Under the pieces are notes generated by a model. That model was not told where the DNA came from, ran no database searches, and saw only the letters and a program-made list of their open reading frames with translations. Shown here piece after piece: positions 17,602 through 25,451 of a DNA stretch of 64,000 nucleotides (positions are counted from its first letter, which is position 1; each line of letters starts with the position of its first letter). Origin of the DNA: Algibacter sp045066735 (GTDB taxonomy: Bacteria > Bacteroidota > Bacteroidia > Flavobacteriales > Flavobacteriaceae); contig NZ_JBISHH010000013.1 of assembly GCF_045066735.1 (NCBI RefSeq), positions 163,743 to 227,742 on the forward strand, in the 5' to 3' direction. Made by a program: the position numbers and the translations under genes.

Positions 17602-20022
17602 ATGATAAGAAAAATTGTTACCATATTTTTATATTTATTTTCAATTACAGGGCTCTCTCAAAGCTTGGAAATAAAGGGTAAAGTTGTTGATATTGAAAAT
17701 AACCCTGTAGCTTTTGCTAACATAATAATTTTAGATGGTACAAGTAGTTCTGGTTTTAAAGGAGCGACATCTAATGAAACTGGTGATTTTGAGATTACTA
17801 ATTTAAAAGCTAAGGATTATACATTAAAGATTAGTTTTCTAGGATATAAAACAGAAGTTATTGAACTTAAGTTAGATAAGAGTGTTTTACTTGGGGTGAT
17901 TACCTTAAAAGATGAGCAGCAAGAACTTGATGGTGTGTTTTTGGTAGCTAAAAAACCAACTGTAAAACGCATGGTGGATCGCTTAGTTTTTAATGTTGAA
18001 AACTCCACATTATCTAATAATAATATGTTAGATGTTTTAAAGCATACACCGGGTGTTTTAGTTAATAATGATGGTATTTCTATAAAACATTCAAATCCTA
18101 CAATTTATATTAACGATAGAAAGGTTCATTTATCTACAAATGAAGTTTTACAGCTCTTGGAAAGTATGCCTGCCAATAATATAAAGGCTATTGAAGTAAT
18201 AACGTCACCACCGGCTAAGTATGAAGCAGAAGGAGGTGCTGTGCTAAATTTTATTACCAGTAAAAATTTAATTTCGGGTTATAACGGGAGCGTTTTTGGT
18301 AATTTTAAGCAAGGTTTTAAATTTCCGAAATACTCAGTTGGAACAAGTCATTTTTTTAAAGGAGAAAAGATAGATGCCTACATTAACTATAATATAAGTC
18401 CAAGAAAAGATTATAGAGATAATGACGAGTTTATTAATTTTATCAATAACGATGGCGTTCGTTCTAGTTGGGAAACTGATTACAAAAGAACTCGAAAATC
18501 ATCAAATCAGAATATAAATAGTAATATCGATTATACCATTGATGATAGGAATACATTGAGTTTTTCTGCTAATTTAATGTTTCTACCAAAATCGGGAACA
18601 GAAACAGATATTAATTCGTTAACTGAAGTTTATGGTGCAGCAGGTGTATTAGATTCTACGTTTAATACCATGAACAGTGCTGTAGATAAAACAACCAATG
18701 CTGCTTTTACCTTAGATTATTTTCATCAATTAAGTGAAAATGGTGAGCAATTATCATTTAGTGCACATCACACAAATTTTAGTTTTAATAGCGACCAAGA
18801 TGTAAATACAGAATATTTATTTCCCGATCAAAGTTTAATTAGAAATAATAGATTTGAATCAATTTCTAATCAAGATATTAAGCTTTACACGGGGCAATTA
18901 GATTATGAGCTTCCAGTAAATGAAACTGATTTCTTAGAAGCAGGAGTTAAAGCTTCATTTATAGATTCAGAGAACGTATTAGATCGTTTTTTTGTTGATA
19001 ATGGAACTAGAGTAGAGGATTTAGATAATTCTGATACCTTTTTATACAATGAAACTAACCTTGCTGTATATGGTAGTTATAGTAAAGATTGGGATCAGTG
19101 GAGTTTAAAAACAGGGCTAAGAGCGGAATACACAAATATTGAAGGAAATTCACTGTCTGACAATGAAATTAATAAATCTGATTATTTGAAGTTTTTTCCA
19201 ACGCTTCATGTGATGAACGTTTTAAATGAAAACAACGAAATCTATTTCAATTACAATAAGCGTATTTATAGACCTAGATATAGCCAATTAAATCCGTTTA
19301 AGTTCTTCTTGAGTGATAACTCATATAATACCGGGGACCCTAATTTAAAGCCCCAAATAGATGATAATTTTATTTTAGGTTACACCCTTAACGCAAAATA
19401 TACTTTTGAGCTTTATTATAGAAATGAGAGCAACCCTTCTATACAAATAGTGTTTCAAGATAATGATTCTAAACTGTTGAAGAATGTTGATACCAATATA
19501 GATAGGAGTATATCTTACGGATTAGATTTTACAACATTTACACCAGTGATATCTAATTGGGATCTTTATGTGTATTCCTCTTTGTTTTATTATGAAAATA
19601 GGTTTGAAGCCTTAGAAAGTAACGACCAATTGTATACTACTGATAAGTGGTCGGTGTATTTACAAATGGTAAATTATTTTTCTTTTCTAAAGGATAAAAC
19701 ATTAACAGCAGATGTTATGTTAACTTATATATCTCCTTTGGTAGATGGGCCTAGTGAAACAAGTACTAGAGCAGGCCTAGACATTAATATCCGGAAAACA
19801 TTTTGGGATAATAGAGCGTCTTTAACAATAGGAGTTACCGATATTTTTAATGGCCAAAACTTTATGCAAACCACAAAATATTTAAATCAAGATATTTTAT
19901 TGAATTCCAGAATGGAGAATAGATTGTTTACGCTTGGTTTTAATTATAAGTTTGGTAATTTTAGATTACAAACTAATAAGAAAGATATAGAATCTACAGA
20001 ACGAGAAAGATTGCAACAATAA
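17602..20022 (+). CDS. TonB-dependent-receptor-like outer membrane beta-barrel protein
   Basis: An 806-residue outer-membrane protein. A signal peptide (residues 1-20) is followed by a carboxypeptidase-regulatory-like beta-sandwich (IKGKVVDIENNPVAFANI onward, to about residue 95), a plug-like domain (VLKHTPGVLVNNDG, IEVITSPPAKYEAEGGA) and a long beta-barrel ending in an aromatic-rich strand (LFTLGFNYKFGNFRLQ). This matches the outer membrane beta-barrel family related to TonB receptors in Bacteroidota. No SusD partner is adjacent, so the ligand cannot be inferred. Upstream lie two overlapping promoter boxes. Confidence 0.87.
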   Translation: MIRKIVTIFLYLFSITGLSQSLEIKGKVVDIENNPVAFANIIILDGTSSSGFKGATSNETGDFEITNLKAKDYTLKISFLGYKTEVIELKLDKSVLLGVITLKDEQQELDGVFLVAKKPTVKRMVDRLVFNVENSTLSNNNMLDVLKHTPGVLVNNDGISIKHSNPTIYINDRKVHLSTNEVLQLLESMPANNIKAIEVITSPPAKYEAEGGAVLNFITSKNLISGYNGSVFGNFKQGFKFPKYSVGTSHFFKGEKIDAYINYNISPRKDYRDNDEFINFINNDGVRSSWETDYKRTRKSSNQNINSNIDYTIDDRNTLSFSANLMFLPKSGTETDINSLTEVYGAAGVLDSTFNTMNSAVDKTTNAAFTLDYFHQLSENGEQLSFSAHHTNFSFNSDQDVNTEYLFPDQSLIRNNRFESISNQDIKLYTGQLDYELPVNETDFLEAGVKASFIDSENVLDRFFVDNGTRVEDLDNSDTFLYNETNLAVYGSYSKDWDQWSLKTGLRAEYTNIEGNSLSDNEINKSDYLKFFPTLHVMNVLNENNEIYFNYNKRIYRPRYSQLNPFKFFLSDNSYNTGDPNLKPQIDDNFILGYTLNAKYTFELYYRNESNPSIQIVFQDNDSKLLKNVDTNIDRSISYGLDFTTFTPVISNWDLYVYSSLFYYENRFEALESNDQLYTTDKWSVYLQMVNYFSFLKDKTLTADVMLTYISPLVDGPSETSTRAGLDINIRKTFWDNRASLTIGVTDIFNGQNFMQTTKYLNQDILLNSRMENRLFTLGFNYKFGNFRLQTNKKDIESTERERLQQ

Positions 20023-20378
20023 CTCTATTATGTTCTCTTTTTTAAAGCTTAACTTTTTAAATTAATATAGAGAAGAGTTGTTTTTTATATTAAGCCTGTA
20101 GATAACGGTTAAGGTTATATTCTAGTCCTTGATACTAGATTTTAATTGTTATTTAACTCAATAAGTTTTAAACCTATTCAAAACGTTTTAAAGGAAGAAA
20201 TCCGCAAAGCTAAATTGGCTTGCGGATTTTTTTATGCGGTTATCTCGTATTTTTTAATACTATTTCCAGAAAATTATTAAAAGCGGTTTTAAATACTACC
20301 GTTTAAGTTTTACCTAGGAAATCTCTCGTAAAGTTTAAATAAGAAAAATATTATTGCTAATAGAGTAGTTGCTTGCTA
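20023..20378. other. Intergenic region with terminator
   Basis: A 356-base gap between convergent genes. It holds an intrinsic terminator at 20198-20232 and a small inverted repeat (TCTAGT...ACTAGA near 20110-20130). I see no gene in the remainder. Confidence 0.6.
20198..20232 (+). terminator. Terminator downstream of the receptor gene
   Basis: A stem AAATCCGCAA ... TTGCGGATTT is followed by a run of T residues. It lies about 175 bases beyond the receptor stop, so the transcript has a long 3' leader-out. Confidence 0.82.
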
Positions 20379-20921
20379 TTAAAAATATTCTTTTATTTTA
20401 TGCCAAAAACTTTTTGGCGAAACTTTAAATTCGTCCTCTAAATCTTGTAAGGACTTGTTTGCGTTATTTACCTTATTAAATATTTGTGCTCTTATTAGGT
20501 AAATGGAGGGAATAATTATAATCATAATTGGAATCAAATACACAAGTTGATTTGAATCCACATACATTAAATCATCATTTATTGTTGTAAATATTTGGTA
20601 TATGTACATTGAAATTGGCACTAGCAACGTGTGGTACCACCAATGGCGACAAGTAAAAAACCAAATAAATAGTAAAAATAGGGGCATTGCTTTTCCCATT
20701 AAGGTCCAAGCAACAGTAAGCATACTTCCGTAATATTTACTATCATATCTAAACAAAAAAGTATCCCAAGTTGGTGTATTTGGGACACTTTCGTAAAGGT
20801 AAAATAAATAGGGTGTAGCCGCAATTAAAGTTGCTACTATACTTCCTATTATCAAACTTTGCTTATCCGTGCGTTGGAACTCTGATTGCACTTCTTTGAA
20901 TTTTTGCAGTTTGTTGTTCAT
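20379..20921 (-). CDS. Unrecognised four-helix membrane protein overlapping a secreted-peptide gene
   Basis: A protein of 180 residues from the ATG at 20921. Four hydrophobic helices are visible, near residues 23-43, 67-90, 94-115 and 126-148, with a charged C-terminal tail. I do not recognise a family. The start lies inside the upstream 47-codon peptide gene, in another frame, with a 59-base overlap, which makes the pair an obvious co-expressed unit. The overlapping frame is not conserved between the two peptide copies, so the true start could instead be a TTG just after the peptide stop (near 20858). The residues further upstream in this frame come from the peptide gene and are unlikely to be translated. 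A role as receptor, exporter or immunity partner of the peptide is only a guess. Confidence 0.62.
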   Translation of the reverse strand: MNNKLQKFKEVQSEFQRTDKQSLIIGSIVATLIAATPYLFYLYESVPNTPTWDTFLFRYDSKYYGSMLTVAWTLMGKAMPLFLLFIWFFTCRHWWYHTLLVPISMYIYQIFTTINDDLMYVDSNQLVYLIPIMIIIIPSIYLIRAQIFNKVNNANKSLQDLEDEFKVSPKSFWHKIKEYF

Positions 20922-21006
20922 TTTGATTAATTGTGTTAGCTGCATAAGCTGTAAACAACATTCCTCCGAAAATCGCAACTGCGATTAAGTAATTTTTTGC
21001 TTTCAT
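20863..21006 (-). CDS. 47-residue secreted peptide, copy 1
   Basis: A small gene with Lys at residues 2 and 4 and a hydrophobic signal sequence (YLIAVAIFGGMLFTAYAA), followed by a mature part of about 24 residues ending IQRSAIRVPTHG. Cleavage after the AYA or AYAA motif is likely. The paralogue at 21943-22086 is identical at 42 of 47 residues. Over the last 18 codons the two genes differ at seven codons, all silent, which shows selection on this reading frame. It is preceded by a TAGATTTG promoter box and overlaps the downstream membrane-protein gene. Function unknown; a signalling peptide or precursor of a modified peptide is possible. Confidence 0.82.
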   Translation of the reverse strand: MKAKNYLIAVAIFGGMLFTAYAANTINQNEQQTAKIQRSAIRVPTHG

Positions 21007-21032
21007 TCTATAGGGGGTTTTTAATTATAATT

Positions 21033-21040
21033 CAAATCTA
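21033..21040 (-). promoter_or_regulatory. -7 box of peptide gene copy 1
   Basis: On the minus strand this reads TAGATTTG, an exact TAnnTTTG match, about 27 bases before the ATG. The same octamer at the same relative place precedes copy 2. Confidence 0.7.
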
Positions 21041-21116
21041 ATTAAAGACTGAGCTGTAAAACCTGCTAAAATGTTAAAATTATGTTAAAAACATTGTTTT
21101 TGAAAATTCTCATTGA

Positions 21117-21132
21117 GGGTTTCCCGTAAAAC
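21117..21132 (-). promoter_or_regulatory. Conserved upstream element GTTTTACGGGAAACCC, copy 1
   Basis: This 16-mer lies about 110 bases before the peptide start and is identical upstream of copy 2 (22199-22214). CGGGAAACCC is close to a palindrome. Between it and the promoter both copies also keep an AACAT-A/T-rich block. It looks like a regulator-binding site; the regulator is not known to me. Confidence 0.55.
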
Positions 21133-21199
21133 ACTATTTTTTAGGAACTTTTTGGTTGTTATAGCTTGCTACTCGCTATTGTTGTTAGGGTTAATTTAA

Positions 21200-21604
21200 T
21201 TATTTGGCTATTAATTGTCGTTGATTTTCTGATTGAATAGATAACTTTATAATATTTTCATTACCTGATAAAATTGGTTCTATAATATCGGGCCATTCAA
21301 TTATTATCCAATTATCAGAATCCAAATAATCTTCAATACCAAAATTATAGGCTTCTTCTAAATCGTTAATTCTATATAAATCAAAATGAAAAATTTTTTC
21401 TTCATTCAGTTCATATTCATTTACAATGGAAAACGTCGGGCTGCTAACATCGTCAGTACTACCTAATGCTTTCACAATAGCTTTAATTAATGTTGTTTTA
21501 CCAACACCCATATCGCCGTAAAATAACAGGGTTCTTGTTGTGGTGGAATTAATAAGCTGTTTCGCAACTTGTTCGACCTCGTCTATTGTATAATTTATAT
21601 TCAA
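21200..21604 (-). CDS. tsaE: tRNA N6-threonylcarbamoyladenosine ATPase subunit
   Basis: A 134-residue P-loop ATPase that drives turnover of the TsaBD complex forming t6A37 on ANN-decoding tRNAs. The Walker A motif GDMGVGKTT is at residues 30-38, followed by SSPTFSIVNEY and the FHFDLYRI segment, all typical. The only plausible start is a TTG at 21604; there is no nearby in-frame ATG. In flavobacteria tsaE usually follows porX directly; here a peptide gene with its own terminator separates them. Confidence 0.93.
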   Translation of the reverse strand: MNINYTIDEVEQVAKQLINSTTTRTLLFYGDMGVGKTTLIKAIVKALGSTDDVSSPTFSIVNEYELNEEKIFHFDLYRINDLEEAYNFGIEDYLDSDNWIIIEWPDIIEPILSGNENIIKLSIQSENQRQLIAK

Positions 21605-21942
21605 TTCGAAAATTTTAACATAACAATATTAAGGAATATAATTTAAAAACCCCAAAAAAAAAGATCATTGTGATTAGTGTTTATAATGGTTGACGTAATT
21701 TCTGATATTTAAGAAACTTGAGCGTTTTTTATTTTAATCAGTGTTGCTGTAGTGTATAGATATGAATTTATGAAATGTCTTACAGGTTTATTTGTTCTTT
21801 AAATTTAAATAAAAACATAAATAATATCCAGTTGTTAATTTAATCTTAGAAATAAAAAAAGTGTTCCAGATGTTTGACCATCTAGAACACTTTTTAAAGA
21901 ATATTAATTAAATAATTATAGTAATACTATAATTATAAATTT
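21605..21942. other. Intergenic region between peptide copy 2 and tsaE
   Basis: A 338-base A+T-rich gap. It contains the terminator of peptide copy 2 (21856-21895) and must contain the tsaE promoter, which I cannot place. No gene is visible. Confidence 0.6.
21856..21895 (-). terminator. Terminator of peptide gene copy 2
   Basis: An imperfect stem AAAAAGTGTTC ... GAACACTTTTT closes with U-runs in both directions. On the minus strand it follows the peptide stop at 21943 by about 50 bases, making peptide copy 2 a single-gene transcript. Confidence 0.88.
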
Positions 21943-22086
21943 TTAACCGTGCGTTGGTACTCTAATTGCACTTCTTTGAATTTTAGCGGTTTGCTGCTCA
22001 TCTTGTTCAATAGAGTTAGCTGCATAAGCTGTAAATAACATTCCTCCGAAAATCGCCATTGCGATTAAGTAATTTTTTGTTTTCAT
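21943..22086 (-). CDS. 47-residue secreted peptide, copy 2
   Basis: Paralogue of the gene at 20863-21006. It has the same signal sequence (YLIAMAIFGGMLFTAYAA) and the same C-terminal QQTAKIQRSAIRVPTHG. Replacements between copies are confined to residues 3, 10, 25, 27 and 29. An alternative frame begins with an ATG at the position equivalent to the membrane-protein start of copy 1 but stops after 23 codons, so the downstream membrane gene is absent here. It has its own promoter box, upstream element and terminator. Confidence 0.82.
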   Translation of the reverse strand: MKTKNYLIAMAIFGGMLFTAYAANSIEQDEQQTAKIQRSAIRVPTHG

Positions 22087-22113
22087 TCTATAGGGATTTA
22101 AATAATTATATTC

Positions 22114-22121
22114 CAAATCTA
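22114..22121 (-). promoter_or_regulatory. -7 box of peptide gene copy 2
   Basis: Reads TAGATTTG on the minus strand, matching TAnnTTTG, about 28 bases before the ATG and identical to the box of copy 1. Confidence 0.7.
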
Positions 22122-22198
22122 AATAAAGAGGTCGTTGTAAAGTGTGTTAAAATGTTAATATTATGTTAAAACCATTGTTTTTTATTGAAAGTGAGTGC

Positions 22199-22214
22199 GG
22201 GTTTCCCGTAAAAC
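22199..22214 (-). promoter_or_regulatory. Conserved upstream element GTTTTACGGGAAACCC, copy 2
   Basis: Identical 16-mer to that upstream of peptide copy 1. Here it extends to ACGGGAAACCCG, a nearly complete palindrome, which supports a dimeric regulator. Confidence 0.55.
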
Positions 22215-22386
22215 AGTGGTTTTTAATAATGTTGATATCGAAATAAGTTGGCGCTAGCGATTCTATAAGGGGTTTGGGACTCAAGTGTTTTTTTTAGATT
22301 AATATTTCTATCATTAAATTAACTTCTTTTAAAACTTTATTTATTGATGAATTGGCATATTTGGCTTGGTTAAGCAGAGGTATTGC

Positions 22387-22438
22387 AAAAAAATAAGTCT
22401 ATAGTAGTTTTATGATTTAAAACTAGTATAGACTTATT
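22387..22438 (-). terminator. Terminator of porX
   Basis: Twenty-one-base arms (22392-22412 and 22418-22438) pair at all but one position around a five-base loop. On the minus strand they are followed by a U-run (A-run on the plus strand from 22387). It lies 56 bases beyond the porX stop. Confidence 0.9.
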
Positions 22439-22494
22439 GAAGTAAAATTTTCGCTATTCAACTAAATGAAATGCCGGATTTTTTTTGAGATGTT

Positions 22495-24048
22495 TTATTT
22501 TGGATTAAATACTACGAAAGGAATAATCATTTCTTCTAATGATACACCTCCATGTTGATAAGTGTTTCTGAAATAACTAACATAATGATTATAGTTGTTT
22601 GGATAAGCGAAAAAGAAATCGTTTTTAGCAAAAATAAACGAGCTGCTCATATTTATAGAGGGTAAATGAATTTCTTTTGGGTCTTTAGCAACAAATACTT
22701 CCTTACTCTCATAGGTTAAACTTCGCCCCGTTTTATAACGTAGATTCAAACTTGTATCGCGGTCTCCAATAACCTTCGATGGGTTTTTTACATTTATAGT
22801 ACCGTGGTCGGTGGTTAAAATAAGTTTAAAGCCAAGTTGCTGTGCTTGTTGTATCATTTCTAACAACGGTGAATTTTTAAACCAGCTTTGTGTTAGAGAG
22901 CGGTATGCTTTATCGTTAGAGGCTAATTCTTTTACAACTTCCATTTCGGTTTTTGAATGAGAAAGCATATCTACAAAATTATAAACTACAACGGTTAAAT
23001 CGTTCTTTTTTAAGCTATTGAAGTTGTCAACTAATTTTTTTCCAGATTTTAAGTTTGTTATTTTGTAATATTCATGCTCTAGATTGCTAAGTCCTAAACG
23101 TTTTAATTGAGTTTCTAAAAACTCGGCTTCAAATAAATTTTTACCACCTTCATCTGTATCATTTTTCCAATATTGAGGAAAAAGCTTCTCCATGTCGCTT
23201 GGCATTAAGCCCGAAAAAATAGCATTTCTTGCATATTGTGTTGCTGTTGGTAGAATGCTAAAAAAGGCTTCTTCTTTTTCTTTTTTATAATAATTGTTAA
23301 TAATAGGTTCAAAAACCTTCCACTGATCATAACGCAAATTATCTATAACAACTAATAGTGTCGGTTGCTCTTTACTTATTTCTGGTGCAATTTTTTCTTT
23401 AAAAAGCGTATGCGACATTATAGGCGCATCGGTATTAGGTTCAAACCAATCGGCGTAATTCTTATCTATAAATTTACCAAAGTGCGAATTGGCTTCGTTC
23501 TTTTGAGATTCTAAAATTTCAAACATACCTACATCTTCAATATCTTCTAGCTGAATTTCCCAATAAATTAGTTTTTGATAAAGGCTAACCCATTCCTCAA
23601 AACTATTCACCATAGATAAATCCATAGCTATTTTTCTAAATTCTTGTTGATAGTTAGATGTTGTTTTTTCTGAAACTAATCTCGAGTGATCCAGATTCTT
23701 CTTTAAACTTAATAGAATTTGGTTAGGGTTCACTGGTTTTATAAGGTAATCGGCTATTTTATTTCCAATAGCTTCCTCCATAATATATTCCTCCTCACTT
23801 TTGGTAATCATCACGACCGGTAGGTTGTCTCGTTTCTCTTTAATTTCATGTAAAGTTTCTAAGCCACTAAGTCCTGGCATGTTTTCATCTAAAAACACAA
23901 TATCGAAATTTTCATCATCCAAAATATCAATAGCTTCAGAGCCGCTATTGCTTTTTGTAACTTGGTAGCCTTTCTTCTCTAGAAATAATATATGTGGTTT
24001 CAATAAATCAATTTCATCATCTACCCAAAGTATTTTTATTGTATTCAT
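22495..24048 (-). CDS. porX: PorX: response regulator with PglZ phosphatase domain
   Basis: A 517-residue regulator of the type IX secretion system. Residues 1-120 form a receiver domain with the acidic pair Asp10/Asp11, phospho-acceptor Asp54 (VFLDENMPG) and a conserved Lys in LIKPVNP. A linker leads to a PglZ/alkaline-phosphatase-like domain with metal-site motifs VIDNLRYDQW, PTATQYARNAIFSG and TTDHGTINV. In Porphyromonas PorX is phosphorylated by PorY, interacts with SigP and has phosphodiesterase activity. Length and domain order match PorX. A type IX cargo protein is encoded at 62589-64000, so the system is active in this organism. Confidence 0.95.
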   Translation of the reverse strand: MNTIKILWVDDEIDLLKPHILFLEKKGYQVTKSNSGSEAIDILDDENFDIVFLDENMPGLSGLETLHEIKEKRDNLPVVMITKSEEEYIMEEAIGNKIADYLIKPVNPNQILLSLKKNLDHSRLVSEKTTSNYQQEFRKIAMDLSMVNSFEEWVSLYQKLIYWEIQLEDIEDVGMFEILESQKNEANSHFGKFIDKNYADWFEPNTDAPIMSHTLFKEKIAPEISKEQPTLLVVIDNLRYDQWKVFEPIINNYYKKEKEEAFFSILPTATQYARNAIFSGLMPSDMEKLFPQYWKNDTDEGGKNLFEAEFLETQLKRLGLSNLEHEYYKITNLKSGKKLVDNFNSLKKNDLTVVVYNFVDMLSHSKTEMEVVKELASNDKAYRSLTQSWFKNSPLLEMIQQAQQLGFKLILTTDHGTINVKNPSKVIGDRDTSLNLRYKTGRSLTYESKEVFVAKDPKEIHLPSINMSSSFIFAKNDFFFAYPNNYNHYVSYFRNTYQHGGVSLEEMIIPFVVFNPK

Positions 24049-24144
24049 TTGTATGTTTTTGTAAAGGTTTATAAAGTGTAAAATATTAAGATATCATTGA
24101 TATTCACGAGCACTAAAATTTTAGTTAGGCTCATATCATATACC

Positions 24145-24152
24145 TATATTTG
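24145..24152 (+). promoter_or_regulatory. -7 box of the HD-domain gene
   Basis: TATATTTG fits TAnnTTTG exactly and lies 28 bases before the TTG start at 24180. A clear -33 TTG is not seen. Confidence 0.5.
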
Positions 24153-24179
24153 TAAATAATAATTGTAAAAACTTAAAGT

Positions 24180-25400
24180 TTGAACAAACTAAAGATATTA
24201 AACGACCCAATTTACGGATTTATTACTATTCCAAATTCGCTAATATTCGATTTAATTCAACATAAATACTTTCAACGCTTACGTAGAATTACGCAAATGG
24301 GTTTATCATATATGGTATATCCTGGCGCACACCACACCAGATTTCATCATGCCATTGGTTGCGTGCATTTAATGCAACAAGCTGTTAATGTGCTGCGTTT
24401 TAAAGGGGTTAGCATTTCTGACGATGAAGAAAACGCACTTTACATAGCTATTTTATTGCATGATATTGGGCACGGACCTTTCTCGCATGCCATGGAGCAT
24501 AGTATTGTAAATAATGTATCTCATGAAGAAATTTCGATGCTTTTTATGGAGCGTTTAAATGAAGAATTTAACGGAAGTTTAACGCTGGCCATTGAAATAT
24601 TTAAAGGTAATTACCACCGCGAGTTCATGTATCAGCTTATTTCTGGTCAGTTTGATATGGATCGCGCCGATTACTTAAAACGTGATAGCTTTTATACAGG
24701 TGTCGCCGAGGGAAACATTAATAGCGAGCGTTTAATTACCATGTTAAATGCTGTAGACGATAAATTAGTAGTTGAAGAAAAAGGAATTTATAGCGTAGAG
24801 AAGTTTATAATTGCCCGCCGTTTAATGTATTGGCAAGTGTACTTACATAAAACAGGTATTGTTGCCGAGCAACTTTTAATACGTGTTTTAAAACGCGCTA
24901 AAGAATTAACGTTAAAAGGTGTAGAACTTGAGGCTAGTAAACCATTACAGTATTTTCTTAAAAATGAAATTTCTATTAATGATTTTAATGACGACATATT
25001 AAATGTGTTTTCTCAATTAGACGATTATGATATAATTTCGGCTATGAAGGCATGGCAATTTCACGACGATTTTGTTCTGAGACATATTTGCGAAATGATA
25101 ATAAACCGTAATTTATTAAAAATAAAACTCAAGAATAAGCCTATTAAAAAGCAAACCTTAGAGAAAGAAATTAAAACCTTTGTTGCTAAACATAATATCA
25201 CTAGGGAAGAGGCTGAGTATTTTGTGTTTACCGGAAGTATTTCTAATCAAGCATATCAATTAAAAAAGCAAGGAATTAATATACTGCATAAGTCTGGTAA
25301 AATTGAAGATATTGTAAAAGCATCCGATCAACTTAATTTAAAAGCACTATCAAAACCGGTTACCAAATATTATATATGTTACCCTAAGGTTAAAGTTTAA
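24180..25400 (+). CDS. HD-domain phosphohydrolase (dGTPase/SAMHD-like)
   Basis: A 406-residue metal-dependent hydrolase. The HD motif is His94-Asp95 in LLHDIGHGPFSHAMEH, with a further His in the HTRFHHAIG segment (residues 52-60) and an Asp in GQFDMDRADYLKRD. This pattern matches the YdhJ/SAMHD1-like group that hydrolyses dNTPs, though some members act on other nucleotides. The start must be the TTG at 24180, since an in-frame stop lies two codons upstream and the first internal ATG would remove conserved sequence. It is upstream of lpxD with 51 bases between and may be co-transcribed. Confidence 0.88.
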   Translation: MNKLKILNDPIYGFITIPNSLIFDLIQHKYFQRLRRITQMGLSYMVYPGAHHTRFHHAIGCVHLMQQAVNVLRFKGVSISDDEENALYIAILLHDIGHGPFSHAMEHSIVNNVSHEEISMLFMERLNEEFNGSLTLAIEIFKGNYHREFMYQLISGQFDMDRADYLKRDSFYTGVAEGNINSERLITMLNAVDDKLVVEEKGIYSVEKFIIARRLMYWQVYLHKTGIVAEQLLIRVLKRAKELTLKGVELEASKPLQYFLKNEISINDFNDDILNVFSQLDDYDIISAMKAWQFHDDFVLRHICEMIINRNLLKIKLKNKPIKKQTLEKEIKTFVAKHNITREEAEYFVFTGSISNQAYQLKKQGINILHKSGKIEDIVKASDQLNLKALSKPVTKYYICYPKVKV

Positions 25401-25451
25401 CACATTTTTCCTATTTTTGCCAAAAATTAAACAAAACAATAAATCTTTAGT

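Larger units (their letters stand above)
22087..22494. other. Intergenic region between porX and peptide copy 2
   Basis: A 408-base gap that holds the peptide promoter, the conserved upstream element and the porX terminator. The part from about 22215 to 22385 is featureless A+T-rich DNA. Confidence 0.65.

Noticed and set aside
20922..20978. Extension of the four-helix membrane protein to 199 residues
   Set aside because: The added residues are the peptide gene read in another frame; the ATG at 20921 or a later start is more credible.
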